Shown here one piece after another: positions 15,761 to 31,760 of a stretch of DNA of 64,000 nucleotides; the first letter of the stretch is position 1, and each line of letters begins with the position of its first letter. The notes below the pieces were generated by a model that worked only from the letters and a program-made list of their open reading frames with translations, had not been told where the DNA came from and ran no database searches. Origin of the DNA: Halisarca cf. caerulea (Eukaryota > Porifera > Demospongiae > Chondrillida > Halisarcidae). Made by a program: the position numbers and the translations under genes. The stretch spans positions 187,175-251,174 of the forward strand of contig CAUJGJ010000200.1 in NCBI GenBank assembly GCA_963170055.1, given 5' to 3'.

Positions 15761-18700
15761 ATATCCAACACTACAGAAATGCGCCCACAGCACTTCAGAA
15801 ACTTCATTTGTGTCCACTGGGAATGTGCGTGGTGCTAGTGCCAAATATTGGTATTAGCACCAGCATATCAAACATTACACAAATACGCCCACAGCACTTC
15901 AGAAAGGTCATGTGTGTCCACTGGGAATGTGCGTGGTGCTAGTGCCAAATATTGGTATTAGCACCAGCATATCCAACACTACACAAATACGCCCACAGTA
16001 GTTAAGAAACTTCATGTGTGTCCACTGGGAATGTGTGTGGTGCTAGTGCCAAATATTGGTATTAGCACCAGCATATCCAACACTACACAAATACGCCCAC
16101 AGCACTTCAGAAACTTCATGTGTGTCCACTGGGAATGTGCGCGGTGCTAGTGCCAAATATTAGTATTAGCACCAGCATATCCAACACTACACAAATACGC
16201 CCACAGCACTTTAGAAAGGTCATGTGTGTCCACTGGGAATGTGCGTGGTGCTAGTGCCCAATATTGGTATTAGCACCAGCATATCCAACATTACACAAAT
16301 ACGCCCACAGTAGTTAAGAAATTTCATGTGTGTCCACTGGGAATGTGCGTGGTGCTAGTGCCAAATATTGGTATTAGCACCAGCATATCCAACATTACAC
16401 AAAAACGCCCACAGTAGTTAAGAAACTTCATGTGTGTCCACTGGGAATGTGCATGGTGCTAGTGCCAAATATTAGTTTTAGCACCAGCATAGCTAACATT
16501 ACACAAATACGCCTATAGTAGTTAAAAAACTTCATGTGCGTCCACTGGGAATGTGCGTGGTATTAGTGCCAAATATTGGTATTAGCACCAGTATATCCAA
16601 CACTACACAAATACGCCCACTGCACTTCAGAAAGGTCATGTGTGTCCAATGGGAATTTGCGTGATGCTAGTGCCAAATATTGGTATTAGCACCAGCATAT
16701 CCAACATTACACAAATACGCCCACAGTAGTTAAGAAACTTCATGTTTGTCCACTGGGAATGTGCGTGGTGCTAGTGCCAAATATTGGTATTAGCACCAGC
16801 ATATCCAACACTACACAAATACGCCCACAGCACTTCAGAAACTTCATTTGTGTCCACTGGGAATGTGCGTGGTGCTAGTGCCAAATATTGGTATTAGCAC
16901 CAGCATATCCAACATTACACAAATACGCCCACAGTAGTTAAGAAATTTCATGTGTGTCCACTGGGAATGTTCGTGGTGCTAGTGCCAAATATTGGTATTA
17001 GCACCAGCATATCCAACATTACACAAAAACGCCCACAGTAGTTAAGAAACTTCATGTGTGTCCACTGGGAATGTGCATGGTGCTAGTGCCAAATATTAGT
17101 TTTAGCACCAGCATAGCTAACATTACACAAATACGCCCATAGTAGTTAAAAAACTTCATGTGTGTCCACTGGGAATGTGCGTGGTATTAGTGCCAAATAT
17201 TGGTATTAGCACCAGTATATCCAACACTACACAAATACGCCCACTGCACTTCAGAAAGGTCATGTGTGTCCAATGGGAATTTGCGTGATGCTAGTGCCAA
17301 ATATTGGTATTAGCACCAGCATATCCAACATTACACAAATACGCCCACAGTAGTTAAGAAACTTCATGTTTGTCCACTGGGAATGTGCGTGGTGCTAGTG
17401 CCAAATATTGGTATTAGCACCAGCATATCCAACACTACACAAATACGCCCACAGCACTTCAGAAACTTCATTTGTGTCCACTGGGAATGTGCGTGGTGCT
17501 AGTGCCAAATATTGGTATTAGCACCAGCATATCCAACATTACACAAATACGCCCACAGCACTTCAGAAAGGTCATGTGTGTCCACTGGGAATGTGTGTGG
17601 TGCTAGTGCCAAATATTGGTATTAGCACCAGCATATCCAACATTACACAAATACGCCCACAGTAGTTAAGAAACTTCATGTGTGTCCACTGGGAATGTGC
17701 GTGGTGCTAGTGCCAAATATTGGTATTAGCACCAGCATATCCAACACTACACAAATACGCCCACAGCACTTCAGAAACTTCATGTGTGTCCACTGGGAAT
17801 GTGCGCGGTGCTGGTGCCAAATATTAGTATTAGCACCAGCATATCCAACACTACACAAATACGCCCACAGCACTTTAGAAAGGTCATGTGTGTCCACTGG
17901 GAATGTGCGTGGTGCTAGTGCCAAATATTGGTATTAGCACCAGCATATCCAACATTACACAAATACGCCCGCAGTAGTTAAGAAATTTCATGTGTGTCCG
18001 CTGGGAATGTGCGTGGTGCTAGTGCCCAATATTGGTATTAGCACCAGCATATCCAACACTACAGAAATACGCCCACAGCACTTCAGAAACTTCATTTGTG
18101 TCCACTGGGAATGTGCGTGGTGCTAGTGCCAAATATTGGTATTAGCACCAGCATATCCAACATTACACAAATACGCCCACAGCACTTCAGAAAGGTCATG
18201 TGTGTCCACTGGGAATGTGCGTGGTGCTAGTGCCAAATATTGGTATTAGCACCAGCATATCCAACACTACACAAATACGCCCACAGTAGTTAAGAAACTT
18301 CATGTGTGTCCACTGGGAATGTGTGTGGTGCTAGTGCCAAATATTGGTATTAGCACCAGCATATCCAACACTACACAAATACGCCCACAGCACTTCAGAA
18401 ACTTCATGTGTGTCCACTGGGAATGTGCGCGGTGCTAGTGCCAAATATTAGTATTAGCACCAGCATATCCAACACTACACAAATACGTTCACAGCACTTT
18501 AGAAAGGTCATGTGTGTCCACTGGGAATGTGCGTGGTGCTAGTGCCCAATATTGGTATTAGCACCAGCATATCCAACATTACACAAATACGCCCACAGTA
18601 GTTAAGAAATTTCATGTGTGTCCACAGGGAATGTGCGTGGTGCTAGTGCCAAATATTGGTATTAGCACCAGCATATCCAACATTACACAAATACGCCCAC

Positions 18701-20960
18701 AGTAGTTAAGAAACTTCATGTGTGTCCACTGGGAATGTGCATGGTGCTAGTGCCAAATATTAGTTTTAGCACCAGCATAGCTAACATTACACAAATACGC
18801 CCACAGTAGTTAAAAAACTTCATGTGTGTCCACTGGGAATGTGCGTGGTATTAGTGCCAAATATTGGTATTAGCACCAGCATATCCAACACTACACAAAT
18901 ACGCCCACTGCACTTCAGATAGGTCATGTGTGTCCAATGGGAATGTGCGTGATGCTAGTGCCAAATATTGGTATTAGCACCAGCATATCCAACATTACAC
19001 AAATACGCCCACAGTAGTTAAGAAACTTCATGTTTGTCCACTGGGAATGTGCGTGGTGCTAGTGCCAAATATTGGTATTAGCACCAGCATATCCAACACT
19101 ACACAAATACGCCCACAGCACTTCAGAAACTTCATTTGTGTCCACTGGGAATGTGCGTGGTGCTAGTGCCAAATATTGGTATTAGCACCAGCATATCCAA
19201 CACTACACAAATACGCCCACAGCACTTCAGAAACTTCATTTGTGTCCACTGGGAATGTGCGTGGTGCTAGTGCCAAATATTGGTATTAGCACCAGCATAT
19301 CCAACATTACACAAATACGCCCACAGTAGTTAAGAAACTTCATGTGTGTCCACTGGGAATGTGCGTGGTGCTGGTGCCAAATATTGGTATTAGCACCAGC
19401 ATATCCAACACTACACAAATACGCCCACAGCACTTCAGAAAGGTCATGTGTGTCCACTGGGAATGTGCGTGGTGCTAGTGCCAAATATTGGTATTAGCAC
19501 CAGCATATCCAACACTACACAATTACGCCCACAGCACTTCAGAAACTTCATGTGTGTCCACTGGGAATGTGCGCGGTGCTAGTGCCAAATATTAGTATTA
19601 GCACCAGCATATCCAACACTACACAAATACGCCCACAGCACTTTAGAAAGGTCATGTGTGTCCACTGGGAATGTGCGTGGTGCTAGTGCCCAATATCGGT
19701 ATTAGCACCAGCATATCCAACATTACACAAATACGCCCACAGTAGTTAAGAAATTTCATGTGTGTCCGCTGGGAATGTGCGTGGTGCTAGTGCCAAATAT
19801 TGGTATTAGCACCAGCATATCCAACACTACACAAATACGCCCGCAGCACTTCAGAAAAGTCATGTGTGTCCACTGGGAATGTGCGTGGTGCTAGTGCCAA
19901 ATATTGGTATTAGCACCAGCATATCCAACACTACACAAATACGCCCACAGTAGTTAAGAAACTTCATGTGTGTCCACTGGGAATGTGCGTGGTGCTAGTG
20001 CCAAATATTGGTATTAGCACCAGCATATCCAACACTACACAAATACGCCCACAGCACTTCATAAACTTCATTTGTGTCCACTGGGAATGTGCGTGGTGCT
20101 AGTGCCAAATATTGGTATTAGCACCAGCATATCCAACACTACACAAATACGCCCACAGCACTTCAGAAAGGTCATGTGTGTCCACTGGGAATGTGCGTGG
20201 TGCTAGTGCCAAATATCGGTATTAGCACCAGCATATCCAACACTACACAAATACGCCCACAGCACTTTAGAAAGGTCATGTGTGTCTACTGGGAATGTGC
20301 GTGGTGCTAGTGCCAAATATTGGTATTAGCACCAGCATATCCAACACTACACAAATACGCCCACAGCACTTCAGAAAGGTCATGAGTGTCCACTGGGAAT
20401 GTGCGTGGTGCTAGTGCCAAATATTGGTATTAGCACCAGCATATCCAACACTACACAAATACGCCCACAGCACTTCAGAAAGGTCATGTGTGTCCACTGG
20501 GAATGTGCGTGGTGCTAGTGCCAAATATTGGTATTAGCACCAGCATATCCAACACTACACAAATACGCCCACAGCACTTTAGAAAGGTCATGTGTGTCCA
20601 CTGGGAATGTGCGTGGTGCTAGTGCCAAATATTAGTATTAGCACCAGCATATCCAACACTACACAAATACGCCCACAGCACTTTAGAAAGGTCATGTGTG
20701 TCCACTGAGAATGTGCGTGGTGCTAGTGCCCAATATTGGTATTAGCACCAGCATATCCAACATTACACAAATACGCCCACAGTAGTTAAGAAACTTCATG
20801 TGTGTCCACTGGGAATGTGTGTGGTGCTAGTGCCAAATATTGGTATTAGCACCAGCATATCCAACACTACACAAATACGCCCACAGCACTTCAGAAAGGT
20901 CATGTGTGTCCACTGGGAATGTGCGTGGTGCTAGTGCCAAATATTGGTATTAGCACCAGC

Positions 20961-23900
20961 AATTCCAACCCTACACAAATACGCCCACAGCACTTCAGAA
21001 AGGTCATGTGTGTCCACTGGGAATGTGCGTGGTGCTAGTGCCAAATATTGGTATTAGCACCAGCATATCCAACACTACACAAATACGCCCACAGCACTTC
21101 AGAAAGGTCATGTGTGTCCACTGGGAATGTGCGTGGTGCTAGTGCCAAATATTGGTATTAGCACCAGCATATCCAACACTACACAAATACGCCCACAGCA
21201 CTTTAGAAAGGTCATGTGTGTCCACTGGGAATGTGCGTGGTGCTAGTGCCAAATATTGGTATTAGCACCAGCATATCCAACACTACACAAATACGCCCAC
21301 AGCACTTTAGAAAGGTCATGTGTGTCCACTGGGAATGTGCGTGGTGCTAGTGCCAAATATTGGTATTAGCACCAGCATATCCAACACTACACAAATACGC
21401 CCACAGCACTTTAGAAAGGTCATGTGTGTCCACTGAGAATGTGCGTGGTGCTAGTGCCCAATATTGGTATTAGCACCAGCATATCCAACATTACACAAAT
21501 ACGCCCACAGTAGTTAAGAAACTTCATGTGTGTCCACTGGGAATGTGTGTGGTGCTAGTGCCAAATATTGGTATTAGCACCAGCATATCCAACACTACAC
21601 AAATACGCCCACAGCACTTCAGAAAGGTCATGTGTGTCCACTGGGAATGTGCGTGGTGCTAGTGCCAAATATTGGTATTAGCACCAGCAATTCCAACCCT
21701 ACACAAATACGCCCGCAGCACTTCAGAAAGGTCATGTGTGTCCACTGAGAATGTGCGTGGTGCTAGTGCCAAATATTGGTATTAGCACCAGCATATCCAA
21801 CACTACACAAATACGCCCACAGTAGTTAAGAAACTTCATGTGTGTCTACTGGGAATGTGCGTGGTGATAGTGCCAAATATTGGTATTAGCACCAGCATAT
21901 CCAACACTACACATATACGCCCACAGTAGTTAAGAAACTTCATGTGTGTCCACTGGGAATGTGCGTGGTGCTAGTGCCAAATATTGGTATTAGCACCAGC
22001 ATATCCAACACTACACAAATACGCCCACAGCACTTCAGAAAGGTCATGTGTGTCCACTGGGAATGTGCGTGGTGCTAGTGCCAAATATTGGTATTAGCAC
22101 CAGTATATCCAACAATACACAAATACGCCCACAGCACTTTAGAAAGGTCATGTGTGTCCACTGGGAATGTGCGTGGTGCTAGTGCCAAATATTGGTATTA
22201 GCACCAGCATATCCAACACTACACAAATACGCCCACAGCACTTTAGAAAGGTCATGTGTGTCCACTGAGAATGTGCGTGGTGCTAGTGCCCAATATTGGT
22301 ATTAGCACCAGCATATCCAACATTACACAAATACGCCCACAGTAGTTAAGAAACTTCATGTGTGTCCACTGGGAATGTGTGTGGTGCTAGTGCCAAATAT
22401 TGGTATTAGCACCAGCATATCCAACACTACACAAATACGCCCACAGCACTTCAGAAAGGTCATGTGTGTCCACTGGGAATGTGCGTGGTGCTAGTGCCAA
22501 ATATTGGTATTAGCACCAGCAATTCCAACCCTACACAAATACGCCCGCAGCACTTCAGAAAGGTCATGTGTGTCCACTGAGAATGTGCGTGGTGCTAGTG
22601 CCAAATATTGGTATTAGCACCAGCATATCCAACACTACACAAATACGCCCACAGTAGTTAAGAAACTTCATGTGTGTCTACTGGGAATGTGCGTGGTGAT
22701 AGTGCCAAATATTGGTATTAGCACCAGCATATCCAACACTACACAAATACGCCCACAGTAGTTAAGAAACTTCATGTGTGTCCACTGGGAATGTGCGTGG
22801 TGCTAGTGCCAAATATTGGTATTAGCACCAGCATATCCAACACAACACAAATACGCCCACAGCACTTCAGAAAGGTCATGTGTGTCCACTGGGAATGTGC
22901 GTGGTGCTAGTGCCAAATATTGGTATTAGCACCAGCATATCCAACACTACACAAATACGCCCACAGCACTTCAGAAAGGTCATGTGTGTCCAATGGGAAT
23001 GTGCGTGGTGCTAGTGCCAAATATTGGTATTAGCACCAGCATATCCAACACTACACAAATACGCCCACAGCACTTTAGAAAGGTCATGTGTGTCCACTGG
23101 GAATGTGCGTGGTGCTAGTGCCAAATATTGGTATTAGCACCAGCATATCCAACACTACACAAATACGCCCACAGCACTTTAGAAAGGTCATGTGTGTCCA
23201 CTGAGAATGTGTGTGGTGCTAGTGCCCAATATTGGTATTAGCACCAGCATATCCAACATTACACAAATACGCCCACAGTAGTTAAGAAACTTCATGTGTG
23301 TCCACTGGGAATGTGTGTGGTGCTAGTGCCAAATATTGGTATTAGCACCAGCATATCCAACACTACACAAATACGCCCACAGCACTTCAGAAAGGTCATG
23401 TGTGTCCACTGGGAATGTGCGTGGTGCTAGTGCCAAATATTGGTATTAGCACCAGCAATTCCAACCCTACACAAATACGCCCGCAGCACTTCAGAAAGGT
23501 CATGTGTGTCCACTGAGAATGTGCGTGGTGCTAGTGCCAAATATTGGTATTAGCACCAGCATATCCAACACTACACAAATACGCCCACAGTAGTTAGGAA
23601 ACTTCATGTGTGTCTACTGGGAATGTGCGTGGTGATAGTGCCAAATATTGGTATTAGCACCAGCATATCCAACACTACACAAATACGCCCACAGTAGTTA
23701 AGAAACTTCGTGTGTGTCCACTGGGAATGTGCGTGGTGCTAGTGCCAAATATTGGTATTAGCACCAGCATATCCAACACTACACAAATACGCCCACAGCA
23801 CTTCAGAAACTTCATGTGTGTCCACTGGGAATGTGCGTGGTGCTAGTGCCAAATATTGGTATTAGCACCAGCATATGCAACACTACACAAATACGCTTAC

Positions 23901-26900
23901 AGCACTTACGAAAGGTCATATGTGTCCACTGGGAATGTGCGTGGTGCTAGTGCCAAATATTGGTATTAGCACCAGCATATCCAACACTACACAAATACGC
24001 CCACATCACTTCAGAAAGGTCATGTGTGTCCAATGGGAATGTGCGTGGTGCTAGTGCCAAATATTGGTATTAGCACCAGCATATCCAACACTACACAAAT
24101 ACGCCCACAGCAGTTAAGAAACTTCATGTGTGTCCACTGGGAATGTGCGTGGTGCTGGTGCCAAATATTGGTATTAGCACCAGCATATCCAACACTACAC
24201 AAATACGCCCACAGCACTTCAGAAAGGTCATGTGTGTCCACTGGGAATGTGCGTGGTGCTAGTGCCAAATATTGGTATTAGCACCAGCATATCCAACACT
24301 ACACAAATACGCCCACAGCAGTTAAGAAACTTCATGTGTGTCCACTGGGAATGTGCGTGGTGCTAGTGCCAAATATTGGTATTAGCACCAGCATATCCAA
24401 CACTACAGAAATGCGCCCACAGCACTTCAGAAACTTCATGTGTGTCCACTGGGAATGTGCGTGGTGCTAGTGCCAAATATTGGTATTAGCACCAGCATAT
24501 CCAACACTACACAAGTACGCCCACAGCAGTTACGAAACTTTATTTGTGTCCACTGGGAATGTGCGTGGTGCTAGTGCCAAATATTGGTATTAGCACCAGC
24601 ATATCCAACACTACACAAGTACGCCCACAGCAGTTACGAAACTTTATTTGTGTCCACTGGGAATGTGCGTGGTGCTAGTGCCAAATATTGGTATTAGCAC
24701 CAGCATATCCAACACTACACATGTACGCCCACAGCAGTTAAGAAACTTTATTTGTGTCCACTGGGAATGTGTGTGGTGCTAGTGCCAAATATTGGTATTA
24801 ACACCAGCATATCCAACACTACACAAATACGCCCACAGCACTTTAGAAAGGTCATGTGTGTCCACTGGGAATGTGCGTGGTGCTAGTGCCCAATATTGGT
24901 ATTAGCACCAGCATATCTAACATTACACAAATACGCCCACAGTAGTTAAGAAACTTCATGTGTGTCCACTGGGAATGTGCGTGGTGCTGGTGCCAAATAT
25001 TGGTATTAGCACCAGCATATCCAACACTACACAAATACGCCCACAGCACTTCAGAAAGGTCATGTGTGTCCACTGGGAATGTGCGTGGTGCTAGTGCCAA
25101 ATATTGGCATTAGCACCAGCAATTCCAACCCTACACAAATACGCCCGCAGCACTTCAGAAAGGTCATGTGTGTCCACTGAGAATGTGCGTGGTGCTAGTG
25201 CCAAATATTGGTATTAGCACCAGCATATCCAACACTACACAAATACGCCCACAGTAGTTAGGAAACTTCATGTGTGTCTACTGGGAATGTGCGTGGTGAT
25301 AGTGCCAAATATTGGTATTAGCACCAGCAATTCCAACCCTACACAAATACGCCCGCAGCACTTCGGAAAGGTCATGTGTGTCCACTGAGAATGTGCGTGG
25401 TGCTAGTGCCAAATATTGGTATTAGCACCAGCATATCCAACACTACACAAATACGCCCACAGTAGTTAAGAAACTTCATGTGTGTCTACTGGGAATGTGC
25501 GTGGTGATAGTGCCAAATATTGGTATTAGCTCCAGCATATCCAACACTACACAAATACGCCCACAGTAGTTAAGAAACTTCATGTGTGTCCACTGGGAAT
25601 GTGCGTGGTGCTAGTGCCAAATATTGGTATTAGCACCAGCATATCCAACACTACACAAATACGCCCACAGCACTTCAGAAAGGTCATGTGTGTCCACTGG
25701 GAATGTGCGTGGTGCTAGTGCCAAATATTGGTATTAGCACCAGCATATCCAACACTACACAAATACGCCCACAGCACTTTAGAAAGGTCATGTGTGTCCA
25801 CTGGGAATGTGCGTGGTGCTAGTGCCAAATATTGGTATTAGCACCAGCATATCCAACACTACACAAATACGCCCACAGCACTTTAGAAAGGTCATGTGTG
25901 TCCACTGAGAATGTGCGTGGTGCTAGTGCCCAATATTGGTATTAGCACCAGCATATCCAACATTACACAAATACGCCCACAGTAGTTAAGAAACTTCATG
26001 TGTGTCCACTGGGAATGTGTGTGGTGCTATTGCCAAATATTGGTATTAGCACCAGCATATCCAACACTACACAAATACGCCCACAGCACTTCAGAAAGGT
26101 CATGTGTGTCCACTGGGAATGTGCGTGGTGCTAGTGCCAAATATTGGTATTAGCACCAGCAATTCCAACCCTACACAAATACGCCCGCAGCACTTCAGAA
26201 AGGTCATGTGTGTCCACTGAGAATGTGCGTGGTGCTAGTGCCAAATATTGGTATTAGCACCAGCATATCCAACACTACACAAATACGCCCACAGTAGTTA
26301 AGAAACTTCATGTGTGTCTACTGGGAATGTGCGTGGTGATAGTGTCAAATATTGGTATTAGCACCAGCATATCCAACACTACACAAATACGCCCACAGTA
26401 GTTAAGAAACTTCATGTGTGTCCACTGGGAATGTGCGTGGTGCTAGTGCCAAATATTGGTATTAGCACCAGCATATCCAACACTACACAAATACGCCCAC
26501 AGCACTTCAGAAAGGTCATGTGTGTCCACTGGGAATGTGTGTGGTGCTAGTGCCAAATATTGGTATTAGCACCAGCATATCCAACACTACACAAATACGC
26601 CCACAGCACTTCAGAAAGGTCATGTGTGTCCAATGGGAATGTGCGTGGTGCTAGTGCCAAATATTGGTATTAGCACCAGCATATCCAACACTACACAAAT
26701 ACGCCCACAGCACTTTAGAAAGGTCATGTGTGTCCACTGGGAATGTGCGTGGTGCTAGTGCCAAATATTGGTATTAGCACCAGCATATCCAACACTACAC
26801 AAATACGCCCACAGCACTTTAGAAAGGTCATGTGTGTCCACTGAGAATGTGCGTGGTGCTAGTGCCCAATATTGGTATTAGCACCAGCATATCCAACATT

Positions 26901-28978
26901 ACACAAATACGCCCACAGTAGTTAAGAAACTTCATGTGTGTCCACTGGGAATGTGTGTGGTGCTAGTGCCAAATATTGGTATTAGCACCAGCATATCCAA
27001 CACTACACAAATACGCCCACAGCACTTCAGAAAGGTCATGTGTGTCCACTGGGAATGTGCGTGGTGCTAGTGCCAAATATTGGTATTAGCACCAGCAATT
27101 CCAACCCTACACAAATACGCCCGCAGCACTTCAGAAAGGTCATGTGTGTCCACTGAGAATGTGCGTGGTGCTAGTGCCAAATATTGGTATTAGCACCAGC
27201 ATATCCAACACTACACAAATACGCCCACAGTAGTTAGGAAACTTCATGTGTGTCTACTGGGAATGTGCGTGGTGATAGTGCCAAATATTGGTATTAGCAC
27301 CAGCATATCCAACACTACACAAATACGCCCACAGTAGTTAAGAAACTTCATGTGTGTCCACTGGGAATGTGCGTGGTGCTAGTGCCAAATATTGGTATTA
27401 GCACCAGCATATCCAACACTACACAAATACGCCCACAGCACTTCAGAAACTTCATGTGTGTCCACTGGGAATGTGCGTGGTGCTAGTGCCCAATATTGGT
27501 ATTAGCACCAGCATATGCAACACTACACAAATACGCTTACAGCACTTACGAAAGGTCATATGTGTCCACTGGGAATGTGCGTGGTGCTAGTGCCAAATAT
27601 TGGTATTAGCACCAGCATATCCAACACTACACAAATACGCCCACAGCACTTTAGAAAGGTCATGTGTGTCCACTGGGAATGTGCGTGGTGCTAGTGCCCA
27701 ATATTGGTATTAGCACCAGCATATCTAACATTACACAAATACGCCCACAGTAGTTAAGAAACTTCATGTGTGTCCACTGGGAATGTGCGTGGTGCTGGTG
27801 CCAAATATTGGTATTAGCACCAGCATATCCAACACTACACAAATACGCCCACAGCACTTCAGAAAGGTCATGTGTGTCCACTGGGAATGTGCGTGGTGCT
27901 AGTGCCAAATATTGGTATTAGCACCAGCATATCCAACACTACACAAATACGCCCACAGCAGTTAAGAAACTTCATGTGTGTCCACTGGGAATGTGCGTGG
28001 TGCTGGTGCCAAATATTGGTATTAGCACCAGCATATCCAACACTACACAAATACGCCCACAGCACTTCAGAAAGGTCATGTGTGTCCACTGGGAATGTGC
28101 GTGGTGCTAGTGCCAAATATTGGTATTAGCACCAGCATATCCAACACTACACAAATACGCCCACAGCAGTTAAGAAACTTCATGTGTGTCCACTGGGAAT
28201 GTGCGTGGTGCTAGTGCCAAATATTGGTATTAGCACCAGCATATCCAACACTACACAAATGCGCCCACAGCACTTCAGAAACTTCATGTGTGTCCACTGG
28301 GAATGTGCGTGGTGCTAGTGCCAAATATTGGTATTAGCACCAGCATATCCAACACTACACAAGTACGCCCACAGCAGTTACGAAACTTTATTTGTGTCCA
28401 CTGGGAATGTGCGTGGTGCTAGTGCCAAATATTGGTATTAGCACCAGCATATCCAACACTACACAAGTACGCCCACAGCAGTTACGAAACTTTATTTGTG
28501 TCCACTGGGAATGTGCGTGGTGCTAGTGCCAAATATTGGTATTAGCACCAGCATATCCAACACTACACATGTACGCCCACAGCAGTTAAGAAACTTTATT
28601 TGTGTCCACTGGGAATGTGTGTGGTGCTAGTGCCAAATATTGGTATTAACACCAGCATATCCAACACTACACAAATACGCCCACAGCACTTTAGAAAGGT
28701 CATGTGTGTCCACTGGGAATGTGCGTGGTGCTAGTGCCCAATATTGGTATTAGCACCAGCATATCTAACATTACACAAATACGCCCACAGTAGTTAAGAA
28801 ACTTCATGTGTGTCCACTGGGAATGTGCGTGGTGCTGGTGCCAAATATTGGTATTAGCACCAGCATATCCAACACTACACAAATACGCCCACAGCACTTC
28901 AGAAAGGTCATGTGTGTCCACTGGGAATGTGCGTGGTGCTAGTGCCAAATATTGGTATTAGCACCAGCAATTCCAACC
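20961..28978. repeat. Marker satellite variant recurring at multiples of 104 bp
   Basis: A distinctive unit carrying AATTCCAACCC (for ATATCCAACAC) occurs at 20961, 21689, 22521, 23457, 25121, 25329, 26161, 27097 and 28969. The spacings are 728, 832, 936, 1664, 208, 832, 936 and 1872 bp, all exact multiples of 104. The neighbouring units (a CTGAGAATG variant, then GTGATAGTGCC) usually accompany it. This part of the array therefore spread as 7 to 9-unit blocks of variable length. Confidence 0.85.
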
Positions 28979-29639
28979 CTACACAAATACGCCCGCAGCA
29001 CTTCAGAAAGGTCATGTGTGTCCACTGAGAATGTGCGTGGTGCTAGTGCCAAATATTGGTATTAGCACCAGCATATCCAACACTACACAAATACGCCCAC
29101 AGTAGTTAGGAAACTTCATGTGTGTCTACTGGGAATGTGCGTGGTGATAGTGCCAAATATTGGTATTAGCACCAGCATATCCAACACTACACAAATACGC
29201 CCACAGCACTTCAGAAACTTCATGTGTGTCCACTGGGAATGTGCGTGGTGCTAGTGCCAAATATTGGTATTAGCACCAGCATATGCAACACTACACAAAT
29301 ACGCTTACAGCACTTACGAAAGGTCATATGTGTCCACTGGGAATGTGCGTGGTGCTAGTGCCAAATATTGGTATTAGCACCAGCATATCCAACACTACAC
29401 AAATACGCCCACAGCACTTTAGAAAGGTCATGTGTGTCCACTGGGAATGTGCGTGGTGCTAGTGCCCAATATTGGTATTAGCACCAGCATATCTAACATT
29501 ACACAAATACGCCCACAGTAGTTAAGAAACTTCATGTGTGTCCACTGGGAATGTGCGTGGTGCTGGTGCCAAATATTGGTATTAGCACCAGCATATCCAA
29601 CACTACACAAATACGCCCACAGCACTTCAGAAAGGTCAT

Positions 29640-31760
29640 GTGTGTCCACTGGGAATGTGCGTGGTGCTAGTGCCAAATATTGGTATTAGCACCAGCATAT
29701 CCAACACTACACAAATACGCCCACAGCAGTTAAGAAACTTCATGTGTGTCCACTGGGAATGTGCGTGGTGCTGGTGCCAAATATTGGTATTAGCACCAGC
29801 ATATCCAACACTACACAAATACGCCCACAGCACTTCAGAAAGGTCATGTGTGTCCACTGGGAATGTGCGTGGTGCTAGTGCCAAATATTGGTATTAGCAC
29901 CAGCATATCCAACACTACACAAATACGCCCACAGCAGTTAAGAAACTTCATGTGTGTCCACTGGGAATGTGCGTGGTGCTAGTGCCAAATATTGGTATTA
30001 GCACCAGCATATCCAACACTACACAAATGCGCCCACAGCACTTCAGAAACTTCATGTGTGTCCACTGGGAATGTGCGTGGTGCTAGTGCCAAATATTGGT
30101 ATAGCACCAGCATATCCAACACTACACAAGTACGCCCACAGCAGTTACGAAACTTTATTTGTGTCCACTGGGAATGTGCGTGGTGCTAGTGCCAAATATT
30201 GGTATTAGCACCAGCATATCCAACACTACACAAGTACGCCCACAGCAGTTACGAAACTTTATTTGTGTCCACTGGGAATGTGCGTGGTGCTAGTGCCATA
30301 TATTGGTATTAGCACCAGCATATCCAACACTACACATGTACGCCCACAGCAGTTAAGAAACTTTATTTGTGTCCACTGGGAATGTGTGTGGTGCTAGTGC
30401 CAAATATTGGTATTAACACCAGCATATCCCACACTACACAAATGCGCCCACAGCAGTTAAGAAACTTCATGTGTGTCTACTGGGAATGTGCGTGGTGCTA
30501 GTGCCAAATATTGGTATTAGCACCAGCATATCCAACACTACACAAATACGCCCACAGCAGTTAAGAAACTTCATGTGTGTCCACTGGGAATGTGCGTGGT
30601 GCTAGTGCCAAATATTGGTATTAGTACCAGCATATCCAACACTACACAAATGCGCCCACAGCACTTCAGAAACTTCATGTGTGTCCACTGGGAATGTGCG
30701 TGGTGCTAGTGCCAAATATTGGTATTAGCACCAGCATATCCAACACTACACAAATACGCCCACAGCAGTTAAGAAACTTCATGTGTGTCCACTGGGAATG
30801 TGCGTGGTGCTGGTGCCAAATATTGGTATTAGCACCAGCATATCCAACACTACACAAATACGCCCACAGCACTTCAGAAAGGTCATGTGTGTCCACTGGG
30901 AATGTGCGTGGTGCTAGTGCCAAATATTGGTATTAGCACCAGCATATCCAACACTACACAAATACGCCCACAGCAGTTAAGAAACTTCATGTGTGTCCAC
31001 TGGGAATGTGCGTGGTGCTAGTGCCAAATATTGGTATTAGCACCAGCATATCCAACACTACACAAATGCGCCCACAGCACTTCAGAAACTTCATGTGTGT
31101 CCACTGGGAATGTGCGTGGTGCTAGTGCCAAATATTGGTATAGCACCAGCATATCCAACACTACACAAGTACGCCCACAGCAGTTACGAAACTTTATTTG
31201 TGTCCACTGGGAATGTGCGTGGTGCTAGTGCCAAATATTGGTATTAGCACCAGCATATCCAACACTACACAAGTACGCCCACAGCAGTTACGAAACTTTA
31301 TTTGTGTCCACTGGGAATGTGCGTGGTGCTAGTGCCATATATTGGTATTAGCACCAGCATATCCAACACTACACATGTACGCCCACAGCAGTTAAGAAAC
31401 TTTATTTGTGTCCACTGGGAATGTGTGTGGTGCTAGTGCCAAATATTGGTATTAACACCAGCATATCCCACACTACACAAATGCGCCCACAGCAGTTAAG
31501 AAACTTCATGTGTGTCTACTGGGAATGTGCGTGGTGCTAGTGCCAAATATTGGTATTAGCACCAGCATATCCAACACTACACAAATACGCCCACAGCAGT
31601 TAAGAAACTTCATGTGTGTCCACTGGGAATGTGCGTGGTGCTAGTGCCAAATATTGGTATTAGTACCAGCATATCCAACACTACACAAATGCGCCCACAG
31701 CACTTCAGAAACTTCATGTGTGTCCACTGGGAATGTGCGTGGTGCTAGTGCCAAATATTG
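29640..31760. repeat. 1039-bp tandem duplication carrying a shared 1-bp deletion
   Basis: About ten units at 29640-30678 are repeated at 30679-31717. The spacing is 1039 rather than 1040 bp because both copies share the same missing T in GGTATAGCACC (near 30101 and 31140). The shared indel shows that the block was duplicated after the deletion happened. Confidence 0.88.
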
